A DNA stretch of 32,378 bases from Oceanivirga salmonicida. Its GTDB lineage: Bacteria > Fusobacteriota > Fusobacteriia > Fusobacteriales > Leptotrichiaceae. Shown here one piece after another: positions 8,446 to 15,754 of the stretch; positions within the stretch are counted from its first letter, which is position 1; each line of letters begins with the position of its first letter. The stretch covers positions 1 to 32,378 of the forward strand of contig NZ_LOQI01000014.1 in the NCBI RefSeq assembly GCF_001517915.1, in the 5' to 3' direction. A program made the translations under genes and the position numbers. The notes below the pieces were generated by a model that worked only from the letters and a program-made list of their open reading frames with translations, did no database searches and was not told the origin of the DNA.

Positions 8446-9992
8446 AGTTTAATAAAAATGCTGTCGGAAGAGAAATTCCTGAATATTTAGAAGGTATAGG
8501 AGAGTTAGTTCCATTTAAGGGTATAAATAGTATAAAGCCATCAACAAGAAAAGCTGGTGCAAAACTTAGAATGAAAGAAAATTCAGAAAATAAACTAGTT
8601 AATAGTCTTGAAGAAGCAATAAAAAAATCAGGTTTAAAAGATGGTATGACTATATCTTTTCATCATCATATGAGAAATGGAGACACTTTAGTTAATAGAG
8701 TTTTAGATATAATATCTGATATGGGTATAAAAGACTTAACATTAGCTCCAAGTTCTTTGGGAACTCCTCATGGTGAAGTAATAAAACATATAAAAAGTGG
8801 TGTAGTAACAGGAATACAATCAAGTGGTTTGCGTGCTCCATTAGGTGATGAAATTAGTAAAGGTATATTGAAAAAACCTGTAATTATTAGAAGCCATGGT
8901 GGAAGAGCTAGAGCAATAGAAGATGGTGAATTACATATAGACGTTACTTTTATCGCTTCACCTAGTTGTGATGAATTCGGAAATATTAATGGTAAAACTG
9001 GTGATAGTGCTTGTGGGTCTATGGGTTATTCTATAGTAGATGCACAACATGCAGATTATGTTATAGCAGTTACAAATAACCTTGTTAAATTTCCAAATTT
9101 ACCAGCAAGCATAGATCAAACTTTAGTTGACTGTGTTTGTGTAATAGATGAAATAGGAGATCCTAAAAAAATAGTTTCAGGGGCTATAAGATTTTCTGAT
9201 AATCCAAGAGATTTATTAATAGCTAAAAATGCTGTTAAAGCAATAGTTAATTCAGGTTATTTTAAAGATGGCTTTGTATATCAAACTGGAGCAGCAGGAG
9301 CAAGTTTAGCAGTAACTAAACTATTAAAAGAAGAAATGATAAAGAAAAATATAAAAGCTTCTTTAGGTTTAGGTGGTATAACATCTCAATTAGTTGAATT
9401 ACATGAAGAAGGATTAATGGATGCATTATTTGATACTCAATGTTTTGATTTAGAAGCTGTAAGATCAATAAGAGAAAATCCTAAACATTATGAAATAAGT
9501 GCTTCGTTTTATGCAAATCCTAATACACCAGGACCTGCAGTAAATAATTTGGATTTTGTAATGTTAGGTGCTTTAGAAATAGATACAGATTTTAATGTAA
9601 ATGTTATGACAAAATCTGATGGAACAATAAATCAAGCTGTAGGTGGTCATCAAGATACAGCCGTTGGAGCTAAAATGAGTGTTATATTAGCCCCATTAAT
9701 TAGATCAAGAATACCTATAATAGTTGATAAGGTAACAACTGTATGTACTCCAGGGGAAGCAGTAGATGTAATATGTACTGACTATGGAATTATAGTTAAC
9801 CCTAATAGAAAAGACTTAATAGAAAGATTTACTAAAGCAGGTATAGAATTAAAAACAATAAAAGAATTAAAAGAATTAGCAGAAAGATTAACTGGGAAAC
9901 CTAAAGCAGTTGAATTTACAGAAGATATTGTTGGAATAGTTGAATATAGAGATGGAAGCATAATAGATATTATAAGAAAGAAGAAGGTATAA
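8442..9992 (+). CDS. citF: Citrate lyase alpha subunit (citrate:acetyl-ACP transferase)
   Basis: CitF swaps the acetyl group on CitD for citrate, the first step of citrate cleavage. The 516-residue length matches the family. Recognisable blocks are SFHHHMRNGD, APSSLGTPHG, GKTGDSACGSMGYS and GGHQDTAVGAKMS (from residue 401). The start overlaps citE by four bases, and RBS AAGGAGGATG lies inside the end of citE. Its TAA overlaps the ATG of bioY, which couples biotin uptake to citrate lyase translation. Confidence 0.96.
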   Translation: MKFNKNAVGREIPEYLEGIGELVPFKGINSIKPSTRKAGAKLRMKENSENKLVNSLEEAIKKSGLKDGMTISFHHHMRNGDTLVNRVLDIISDMGIKDLTLAPSSLGTPHGEVIKHIKSGVVTGIQSSGLRAPLGDEISKGILKKPVIIRSHGGRARAIEDGELHIDVTFIASPSCDEFGNINGKTGDSACGSMGYSIVDAQHADYVIAVTNNLVKFPNLPASIDQTLVDCVCVIDEIGDPKKIVSGAIRFSDNPRDLLIAKNAVKAIVNSGYFKDGFVYQTGAAGASLAVTKLLKEEMIKKNIKASLGLGGITSQLVELHEEGLMDALFDTQCFDLEAVRSIRENPKHYEISASFYANPNTPGPAVNNLDFVMLGALEIDTDFNVNVMTKSDGTINQAVGGHQDTAVGAKMSVILAPLIRSRIPIIVDKVTTVCTPGEAVDVICTDYGIIVNPNRKDLIERFTKAGIELKTIKELKELAERLTGKPKAVEFTEDIVGIVEYRDGSIIDIIRKKKV

Positions 9993-10552
9993 TGAATAAA
10001 AATATATTAATGAATAATATTTGGATAAGTGAAGAAAATTTAATAAAAAGAAATACAGTATTAGTGTTTGGTGCATTTTTATTTTTATCGTTAATGTCGC
10101 AAATAAAAATATTTTTACCATTTACTCCAGTTCCTATAACTGGACAAACTTTAGCAGTAATATTAATAGGTTTAAGTTTTAATAGATATCAAAGTGCTAT
10201 TATAATAATTACTTATATATTAGCAGGAGAACTTGGCTTGCCAGTATTTGCCGGATTTAAAACTGGTTTATTGTTTTCTCCATCAGGAGGGTACATAATA
10301 GGATTTTTATTTTCTACTCAAGTGGCAGCATATTTATCAGAAAAGGGTTGGACAAAATCTACAATAAAATTAATATTATCATTCATAATAGCTAATGCAG
10401 TTATATATATAGCAGGATTAGCACAGTTATCAGCATATGTTCCTGAAGGGAAATTATTGGCTACAGGATTATATCCATTTATATTAGGTGATATATTAAA
10501 ATTATTTATAGCATTTGGTCTTATAAAACAAGTTTGGAGAATAGTTAAATAA
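9992..10552 (+). CDS. bioY: Biotin transporter substrate-binding component BioY
   Basis: A 186-residue membrane protein with about six hydrophobic segments. It has the BioY signatures FTPVPITGQTLAV near residues 42-54, GELGLPVFAG, and SPSGGYIIGF. BioY is the S-component for high-affinity biotin uptake, alone or with an ECF module; no ECF ATPase or transmembrane gene is in this window. It overlaps citF by one base and precedes the biotin ligase by three bases. The placement makes sense because the decarboxylase in this operon needs biotin. Confidence 0.93.
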   Translation: MNKNILMNNIWISEENLIKRNTVLVFGAFLFLSLMSQIKIFLPFTPVPITGQTLAVILIGLSFNRYQSAIIIITYILAGELGLPVFAGFKTGLLFSPSGGYIIGFLFSTQVAAYLSEKGWTKSTIKLILSFIIANAVIYIAGLAQLSAYVPEGKLLATGLYPFILGDILKLFIAFGLIKQVWRIVK

Positions 10553-10555
10553 GGT

Positions 10556-11470
10556 ATGAATATATTTAAATTTGACGTTTTAGAATCAACGAATGAATAT
10601 TTGAAAGCCAATAATTCAAAATATGATGAATTTGATATAATTATTGCAGAAAATCAGTCTAAAGGAAAAGCAAGAAATGGAAATAATTGGGTATCAGATA
10701 TAGGTATGGGACTTTTCACTTTTTATATTAATAAAAATTTTAAGTCTGATATTTTGATGAAAATTCCTATTATTTCTGGTTTAGCAGTAATAAAAGCATT
10801 AAATAAAATTGAAAAAAGTGAATACATGTTTAAGTGGACTAATGATATTTATTTGAAAAATAAAAAACTTTGTGGGATTCTTATAGAAAATGTAGATAAT
10901 AAGACTTATATAGGAATAGGAATAAATATAAATAATACTATACCTAATGAGATAGAAAATATAGCAATATCTATGAATGGAGCATTTGGCAAAAAATATA
11001 ATATTGATGAAATTATAAAAACAATAGTGTGTTCTTTTAAAGAATTATTAAATATGTTATTAGATAATAAATTTGATGAAATAATAAAGGAAGTTAATAA
11101 GGTAAATTATCTAAAAAATAAGAAAATAGTTTTTAAAATATCTGAAAAATTAATTAAGGCCAAAATATTAGACATAAATAAAGATGGTTTTATAGAAGCT
11201 ATCGTTAATAATGAAAAAAAAGTTTTCTCTATTGGTGAAATAATACGAGAAAAAAGGATTTTAAATTTAGATTTAGATAATTCATTTGAAATAGTAAAAA
11301 AACTTCAAGAAGATTATGTTGATATAATAGCATATAGTGTTAATAATTATGAAAGAGCAAAAATAATAGCCAAAAAAGCTAAAATTAAACTATATAAAAT
11401 AGAAAACAAAGAAGATTTAGAAAATTTAAAAAGACAATATAATTGTAATGAATATGATTTAGAAAAATAA
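10556..11470 (+). CDS. birA: Biotin-[carboxyl-carrier] protein ligase without HTH, with a C-terminal extension
   Basis: Attaches biotin to the carrier protein through biotinyl-AMP. It begins directly with the catalytic domain (DVLESTNEYLK), so it lacks the DNA-binding domain of enteric BirA. The nucleotide loop GRGRxG is degenerate here (KGKARNG, residues 36-42), but the key arginine (Arg40) and Trp45 remain. WTNDIY near 94-99 and KKLCGIL with the expected active-site Lys104 are intact. The usual C-terminal domain ends at SIGEI near 225-229. Residues from about 231 to 304 form an additional, mostly charged segment I do not recognise. Only three bases separate it from bioY. It is the last gene of the citrate operon. 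Confidence 0.87.
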   Translation: MNIFKFDVLESTNEYLKANNSKYDEFDIIIAENQSKGKARNGNNWVSDIGMGLFTFYINKNFKSDILMKIPIISGLAVIKALNKIEKSEYMFKWTNDIYLKNKKLCGILIENVDNKTYIGIGININNTIPNEIENIAISMNGAFGKKYNIDEIIKTIVCSFKELLNMLLDNKFDEIIKEVNKVNYLKNKKIVFKISEKLIKAKILDINKDGFIEAIVNNEKKVFSIGEIIREKRILNLDLDNSFEIVKKLQEDYVDIIAYSVNNYERAKIIAKKAKIKLYKIENKEDLENLKRQYNCNEYDLEK

Positions 11471-11500
11471 CCCACGGGAGAAAAACTGTGGGTATTTTTA
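11471..11500 (+). terminator. Terminator of the citrate operon
   Basis: CCCACGG (11471-11477) pairs with CTGTGGG (11486-11492), seven pairs including one G-U, and is followed by TATTTTTA. It begins immediately after the birA stop and closes the operon. Confidence 0.85.
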
Positions 11501-11709
11501 TATTATAAATCTCTTATACTAAAGTATTTTAATTAAAAATAATTTGATCAAAAAAATATAAGTAATATTCAAATTAAATTTAGAGAAGTTTCATAATGTG
11601 AAAAAAGTATCGGAATGATATTTTTTTTGGATTTTATGTATTATAGTTAGAATATATATAAATAAAGCCATTAAACCCATTATTTTTTTCTAAATAACAT
11701 TAAAAATAC
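11501..11709. other. AT-rich intergenic region before the surface-protein locus
   Basis: No open frame of interest is seen. The only structure noted is an 8-bp inverted repeat, TAATTTGA (11540-11547) and TCAAATTA (11569-11576), plus short T tracts. It may hold regulatory sites for the downstream promoter, but nothing diagnostic is visible. Confidence 0.4.
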
Positions 11710-11739
11710 TTGACATTTAGGGGGGGGGGGGCTTATAAT
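11710..11739 (+). promoter_or_regulatory. Promoter of the surface locus with a poly-G spacer
   Basis: A consensus -35 TTGACA (11710-11715) and a consensus -10 TATAAT (11734-11739) are separated by 18 bp, of which 12 are an uninterrupted G run. Loss of one G would give the optimal 17-bp spacing, and further changes would weaken the promoter. The RBS AAGGAG and ATG at 11783 follow at normal distance. Confidence 0.85.
11720..11731 (+). repeat. Homopolymer tract G12
   Basis: Twelve consecutive G residues in a genome region of roughly 25% G+C, lying exactly between the -35 and -10 boxes. The longest other G run noticed in the window is six. Such tracts slip during replication and are classic phase-variation sites. 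Confidence 0.95.
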
Positions 11740-11782
11740 ATACTTCACGATAATATTATTTTATAAATAAAGGAGAAAAATA

Positions 11783-12853
11783 ATGAGAAAAATAAAATTG
11801 ATATTTGCTTTACTTATTTTTGCAAATTTCGGATTTGCGGATTACAATGATAATCTACACACAATAGAAAATAGGCAATATTTTATCAATATAGAAAATG
11901 CATATGCAAGTATAGGGACACTTCATTCTAGAAAGGGTGAAAATCAGGTGTTAGCATGGGACCATTGCAGAGCTGGAAAATATAAGGGAATGGTTTATGC
12001 AAAAGCTATAGGAAATTTAAAAATTCAAAAATTTTTTCCAGAAAAAGATGAGGAAATTAACAATCTTTCTGGATTAGGTGGAGTACAATTAGGAGTAGAC
12101 TGGGTAAAAAAAACAAAAACAGATGTTCATAACTTATTTGGAGTATATGGATCATATGTAGGCTCAGGAGCTAAAACTATAAGACGTAATGACTATTATA
12201 ATGAGAAATTTAAAGGACATAATGCAATTATAGGTATAAATAATACAACTTATTCTAAATATGGAACATATTTAGATATATTAGCACAATATAGTTTAAA
12301 TATAAATTATAGAGCATCTTTAGGAAGAGATGGGAAAATTAGATATTCTCCTAGATCAAAATTTGATATGCATTCATTTTTTATTTCTGCAGAAGTTGGT
12401 AGACCATTTAATATAAGTAGAAAATGTTGTGAGTTTCAAAAAGGGTGGTTAATCGAACCACAAGCTCAAATTATATATAATTTTACAGTCGGTAAAAAAC
12501 CTGAACAACTTTTAAGATCATTTTCGTATGGAGACAACTATGAAACATATTATATGCATAATTTAAGAGCTAGAGCAGGTTTAAGATTAGCACATAATTC
12601 TGGGACTGATACATTAAATACATATACAATTTATGGCTATACTAATTTATGGGGAGATTATACATATATTCCATCAGAAGATGAATATTATATTCACCAT
12701 GAATTTAAATTATGGACTGAATTAGGTGCAGGTGGACAAATTCCAATAAAAAAAGATATATATGTATATGGAGATGCAGGTATTCAAATTCCTTTACATG
12801 GACAAGGACACACTGGTTTTAAAACTAATTTAGGAATAAAACATAATTTTTAG
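11783..12853 (+). CDS. Outer-membrane beta-barrel protein, autotransporter-domain type, first of a tandem pair
   Basis: A 356-residue exported protein: signal peptide at residues 1-19 ending FGFA, then alternating amphipathic segments of a beta-barrel, ending in Phe (GIKHNF), the usual outer-membrane insertion signal. The pattern GLGGVQLG, NNTTYSKYGTYLDI, EVGRPFNI, IEPQAQIIY, AGLRL and GAGGQIPI resembles autotransporter barrel domains, but there is no passenger; the barrel starts about 20 residues after the signal peptide. It shares the segment IGTLHSRKGENQ near residue 40 and the overall layout with the next gene, so the two are paralogues. Cysteines occur at WDHC and near KCCEF. It is the first gene under the poly-G promoter. 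The specific function (adhesin, porin or other) is not evident. Confidence 0.8.
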   Translation: MRKIKLIFALLIFANFGFADYNDNLHTIENRQYFINIENAYASIGTLHSRKGENQVLAWDHCRAGKYKGMVYAKAIGNLKIQKFFPEKDEEINNLSGLGGVQLGVDWVKKTKTDVHNLFGVYGSYVGSGAKTIRRNDYYNEKFKGHNAIIGINNTTYSKYGTYLDILAQYSLNINYRASLGRDGKIRYSPRSKFDMHSFFISAEVGRPFNISRKCCEFQKGWLIEPQAQIIYNFTVGKKPEQLLRSFSYGDNYETYYMHNLRARAGLRLAHNSGTDTLNTYTIYGYTNLWGDYTYIPSEDEYYIHHEFKLWTELGAGGQIPIKKDIYVYGDAGIQIPLHGQGHTGFKTNLGIKHNF

Positions 12854-12865
12854 AAAGGAGCAAAA

Positions 12866-13924
12866 ATGAAAAAAATAGCATTAGGATTATTAATAATAAC
12901 TAATATTACATTTGCCCTTGAAGTAGATATTATAAAAAATAATGTTAACTTTGATCATGTTTATGCTAATATAGGAACTCTTCATTCAAGAAAGGGTGAA
13001 AATCAAACATTAGCATGGGATGATTGTGGTAAAGCAAAAACAGACAAAATAGTTTGGGGAAAAGCAATTGGAAATTACAATTCTTTAGAAATAAATAACA
13101 AACTTAATAATATAGAAGAATTTGGAACTGGTTTAGGTGGAGTACAATTAGGGTTTGACTATAGATTAAAAACAAAAAGCGAAATTAATAATTTATTTGG
13201 AGTATATGCAACATATACTGGATCTAGAAGTGATTTAAGCACTAAAAAAGCAATAAATAAATATGATAGTAATAATATTAGTATAGCCTTAAATAATACA
13301 ACATATTCTAAATATGGTTCATACATAGATATAGTAGGTCAGTATACTTATACTAATCAAAAATTTAAACATGTTTACACTGCTGATGATATAGCTAATA
13401 TTCCAAAGAGTATTAGAAAATATAAAGAACTGTATTATGGACATAATTTTTCAATGTCAGTTGAAGTTGGAAGACCGTTTAATATAAATCAATCTGGTTG
13501 GTTATTAGAACCGCAAGGACAAATCATATATACATTGTCTGTATCTAAAACTACAAAGTTAGAAGCGGGAGGCTATATGAAAAAATTAGAACCTGCTTTA
13601 TTACATAGTTTAAGGGGGAGAGTAGGATTAAGATTATCAAATAATTCAGGTAGTCATACATTAAACACTAATACAGGGTATGTATATACTAATTTATGGG
13701 TAGATCCACTTAAACATAATTTTTTAAAAGCATTGAACAATTCTAGTTATGTATATAATAATGAAACAAATAATTTTAAATTATTTGGAGAAATTGGTGT
13801 AGGTGGACAAATACCTGTTTTAAAAAATGTGTACTTGTATGGAGATACAAGTTTTAGATTTGGATTTGTAGGTAAAAAATATTATGAATTTAAATCAAAT
13901 TTAGGAATGAAATATAATTTTTAG
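12866..13924 (+). CDS. Outer-membrane beta-barrel protein, autotransporter-domain type, second of a tandem pair
   Basis: A 352-residue paralogue of the preceding gene, with a signal peptide at about 1-17 (ITFALE) and a terminal Phe (GMKYNF). Shared blocks in the same order include IGTLHSRKGENQ, GLGGVQLGFD, NNTTYSKYGSYIDI, VEVGRPFNI, LEPQGQIIYT, GLRLSNNSGSHTLNT and GVGGQIPV. They differ mainly in the segments between strands, which would be the loops. The ribosome-binding region TTTTTAGAAAGGA is almost identical before this gene and the next, as expected after gene duplication. It lies 12 bp downstream of its partner, in the same transcription unit. The whole protein is barrel; no passenger domain is seen. 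Confidence 0.8.
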   Translation: MKKIALGLLIITNITFALEVDIIKNNVNFDHVYANIGTLHSRKGENQTLAWDDCGKAKTDKIVWGKAIGNYNSLEINNKLNNIEEFGTGLGGVQLGFDYRLKTKSEINNLFGVYATYTGSRSDLSTKKAINKYDSNNISIALNNTTYSKYGSYIDIVGQYTYTNQKFKHVYTADDIANIPKSIRKYKELYYGHNFSMSVEVGRPFNINQSGWLLEPQGQIIYTLSVSKTTKLEAGGYMKKLEPALLHSLRGRVGLRLSNNSGSHTLNTNTGYVYTNLWVDPLKHNFLKALNNSSYVYNNETNNFKLFGEIGVGGQIPVLKNVYLYGDTSFRFGFVGKKYYEFKSNLGMKYNF

Positions 13925-13937
13925 AAAGGACTAAAAA

Positions 13938-14522
13938 ATGAAAAAGATAATACTATCAATAAGTTTAATCACTCTTTTATTTTCGTGTACAGGTGTTGGT
14001 AACTATGACATGAATGTAAAACATAGTTGGTGTAATAATAGTTGTGGAGCAGAAAAGGTTGAACAACCAGAAAAAATTAACGTAGTTAAGGAAGAAACAC
14101 CGAAACCAGAAAAAAAAGTACAAAAGAAAAAGGTTGTAATAGCAATAGCAGCAGATGCATTATTTAAATTTGATAAATATCAATTAAAAGATATGTTACC
14201 AGAAGGAAAAGCAAGTATAGAAGAAGCAGCAAGAGTAATAAATGATGAATATACAAGTGTAGATGAAATAAACTTAATAGGACATACAGATAGATTAGGT
14301 AGCGAAAAATATAATCAAATATTAGGATTAAATAGAGCAAAAACAGTTAGAGAATATTTTAAAGTGTTGGGTGTAACAACAAAGATTACAGTAGATAGTA
14401 AGGGTGAAAGTGAACCTGTGGTATTTTGTGAAGGAAGAAAATCTACACCTAAATTAAGAGAATGTTTACAACCAAATAGAAGAGTTATAATAGAATTTAA
14501 CGGAGTAAAAATAGAAAAATAG
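13938..14522 (+). CDS. OmpA-family lipoprotein
   Basis: A 194-residue lipoprotein with lipobox LLFSC (Cys17), a Lys/Glu/Pro-rich linker to about residue 65, then an OmpA-like peptidoglycan-binding domain. The domain shows LFKFDKYQL, LIGHTDRLGSEKYN with Asp118, LNRAKTVREYF, and NRRVIIEF with Arg181/182; these Asp and Arg positions are the ones that bind diaminopimelate in the family. Two cysteines, VFCEGR and LRECLQ, probably form the disulfide seen in many OmpA domains, and two more (WCNNSC) lie near the N-terminus. It likely tethers the outer membrane, and possibly the two barrel proteins encoded before it, to the cell wall. Confidence 0.88.
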   Translation: MKKIILSISLITLLFSCTGVGNYDMNVKHSWCNNSCGAEKVEQPEKINVVKEETPKPEKKVQKKKVVIAIAADALFKFDKYQLKDMLPEGKASIEEAARVINDEYTSVDEINLIGHTDRLGSEKYNQILGLNRAKTVREYFKVLGVTTKITVDSKGESEPVVFCEGRKSTPKLRECLQPNRRVIIEFNGVKIEK

Positions 14523-14569
14523 TAAAAAACTATATTTTCTATCATATTAATTTATAAAGAGGTAAAAAA

Positions 14570-15235
14570 ATGAAAAAAATCTTAGTAATATTATTGCCTT
14601 TAATAAGTATGTTTAGTTTTTCAGAAATATATGATTATGGAAATAATGAAAAAGAAATAGTTGATATTGTTAAAGGTAAAAGACAAGGGAAATCTATTTA
14701 TTATTTTCCTGATGGAACAAAAGAAGAAGCATTTTATATAGATGGAGTGTTACAAGGACAGTCTGTTACATATTACACAAATGGTGATAGAGAAAGAAAT
14801 ACATATGTAGATGGTATAAAAGATGGAGAAGCTACTTATTATTTCTCAGATGGCTCAAGAAAAGAAATGATATATAGTAATGGTGTATTACAGGGTCAAT
14901 CTACTGTATATTATATAAATGGTAATAGAGAAGTTTTCAATTATATAAACGATAAAATAAACGGTAACTATGTTTATTATTTTAATAATGGAAGCAGAGA
15001 AGAATCTACTTATGTAAATAATGTATTACAAGGAGATTATGTTATTTATTATCAAAATGGCGATAAAGAAAAAGGAACTTACATAAACGGTAAAAAACAA
15101 GATAAAAGGGTTTATTATTATGCTTCGGGAGATAGGGAAGAATATAATTATGATGAAAATAAAAAGCAAATATATGGAACTTCTATAATTTATCATATTA
15201 ATGGAGAAAAAGAAGAGATTAGATACGAAAATTAA
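14570..15235 (+). CDS. Secreted MORN-like repeat protein (YwqK-type)
   Basis: A 221-residue protein with a signal peptide at 1-18 (MFSFSE) followed almost entirely by about eight repeats of about 23 residues built on the pattern YY-x-(D/N)G-x-(K/R)E-x-x-Y-x-NG-x-x-x-G. This resembles MORN-type repeats found in proteins annotated as YwqK-family antitoxins; that label carries no clear function here, and no toxin gene is adjacent. The repeats alternate in two flavours, so the true period is about 46 residues, with GVLQGQS recurring. It lies 47 bp after the OmpA-like gene with AGAGG before the ATG. Exported, probably periplasmic or surface-located. Confidence 0.75.
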   Translation: MKKILVILLPLISMFSFSEIYDYGNNEKEIVDIVKGKRQGKSIYYFPDGTKEEAFYIDGVLQGQSVTYYTNGDRERNTYVDGIKDGEATYYFSDGSRKEMIYSNGVLQGQSTVYYINGNREVFNYINDKINGNYVYYFNNGSREESTYVNNVLQGDYVIYYQNGDKEKGTYINGKKQDKRVYYYASGDREEYNYDENKKQIYGTSIIYHINGEKEEIRYEN

Positions 15236-15275
15236 AGTATCTTCTATATAGAGTTGATTTTTTAGTGTGAAAATA

Positions 15276-15607
15276 ATGGTGAAAATTAATAAAATAACAG
15301 TAAAATTCTTTTTCGTATTTTATTTAATTGGGGTTATAAGTTTTTCTGTAAAAGTCTTTAAATCAGCGCCAAAATATATGTGGAACCAAAATTAGCATTT
15401 GGGTATAATGACCAAAAGATAGTACAAACAAATCTAAAATCAAATGAACATAAGATAAAAAGATCATATGTAGATTATTCATTAAGATTAGGAGCAAAAT
15501 ATAAGTTTATAAATAATGTATCATTAGATGGAGATATAAATGTTAAGGGAGATATGAATAAAAATATCAAAGTTGGAACTCGTATAGGAGTAGCTTATAG
15601 TTGGTAA
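15276..15607 (+). pseudogene. Decayed outer-membrane barrel/autotransporter gene
   Basis: Two out-of-frame pieces of what was probably one gene. ATG 15276 opens a 39-codon frame with a basic start and a hydrophobic core (FFFVFYLIGVISFS) like a signal peptide, stopping at 15393-15395. In another frame, 15362-15607 reads SAKIYVEPKLAFGYN and then barrel-like strands ending in YSW; a GTG at 15380 could serve as a start. The second piece resembles the extreme C-terminus of an autotransporter barrel. A large internal deletion plus a frameshift would explain the arrangement. There is no good ribosome-binding site before GTG 15380, so expression of the 75-residue piece is doubtful. Confidence 0.6.
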
Positions 15608-15648
15608 AAAAACTTAAAATATAAAATTTATGTTTAATATAAAGGTAT

Positions 15649-15708
15649 AAAAAAATGAGATATAATAAGTAATTTTAAATTATTTATTTGTAATATTCTC
15701 ATTTTTTT
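15649..15708. terminator. AT-rich bidirectional terminator-like inverted repeat
   Basis: AAAAAAATGAGA (15649-15660) pairs with TCTCATTTTTTT (15697-15708) across a 36-nt loop. The T run follows on the + strand. It separates the surface locus from the oligopeptidase gene. Confidence 0.55.
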
Positions 15709-15722
15709 ATTTGTTTAAAATG

Positions 15723-15731
15723 TGCTATAAT
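15723..15731 (+). promoter_or_regulatory. Extended -10 promoter of the prolyl oligopeptidase gene
   Basis: TGC followed by TATAAT gives a perfect extended -10, 24 bp upstream of the ATG at 15755. The expected -35 position overlaps the T run of the preceding inverted repeat and matches consensus poorly, as is common with extended -10 promoters. Confidence 0.55.
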
Positions 15732-15754
15732 ACTATAAAAAAAGGAGAAAATAT

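Noticed and set aside
11627-11653. Possible second promoter (TTGGAT and TAGAAT) upstream of the poly-G promoter
   Set aside because: The spacing is only 15 bp and both boxes are imperfect; in sequence this AT-rich such matches are frequent.
14621-15232. CRISPR-like or tandem DNA repeat array
   Set aside because: The repeats are protein-level repeats inside a coding frame with diverged DNA; no regular spacers exist. No CRISPR array, tRNA or rRNA was seen in the window.
14570-15235. YwqK-type antitoxin as part of a toxin-antitoxin pair
   Set aside because: The protein has a signal peptide and no toxin-like gene is next to it; the resemblance is to the repeat fold only.
15711-15731. TTGTTT at 15711 as the -35 of the oligopeptidase promoter
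   Set aside because: It is only 9 bp from the -10; the extended -10 alone is the better explanation.
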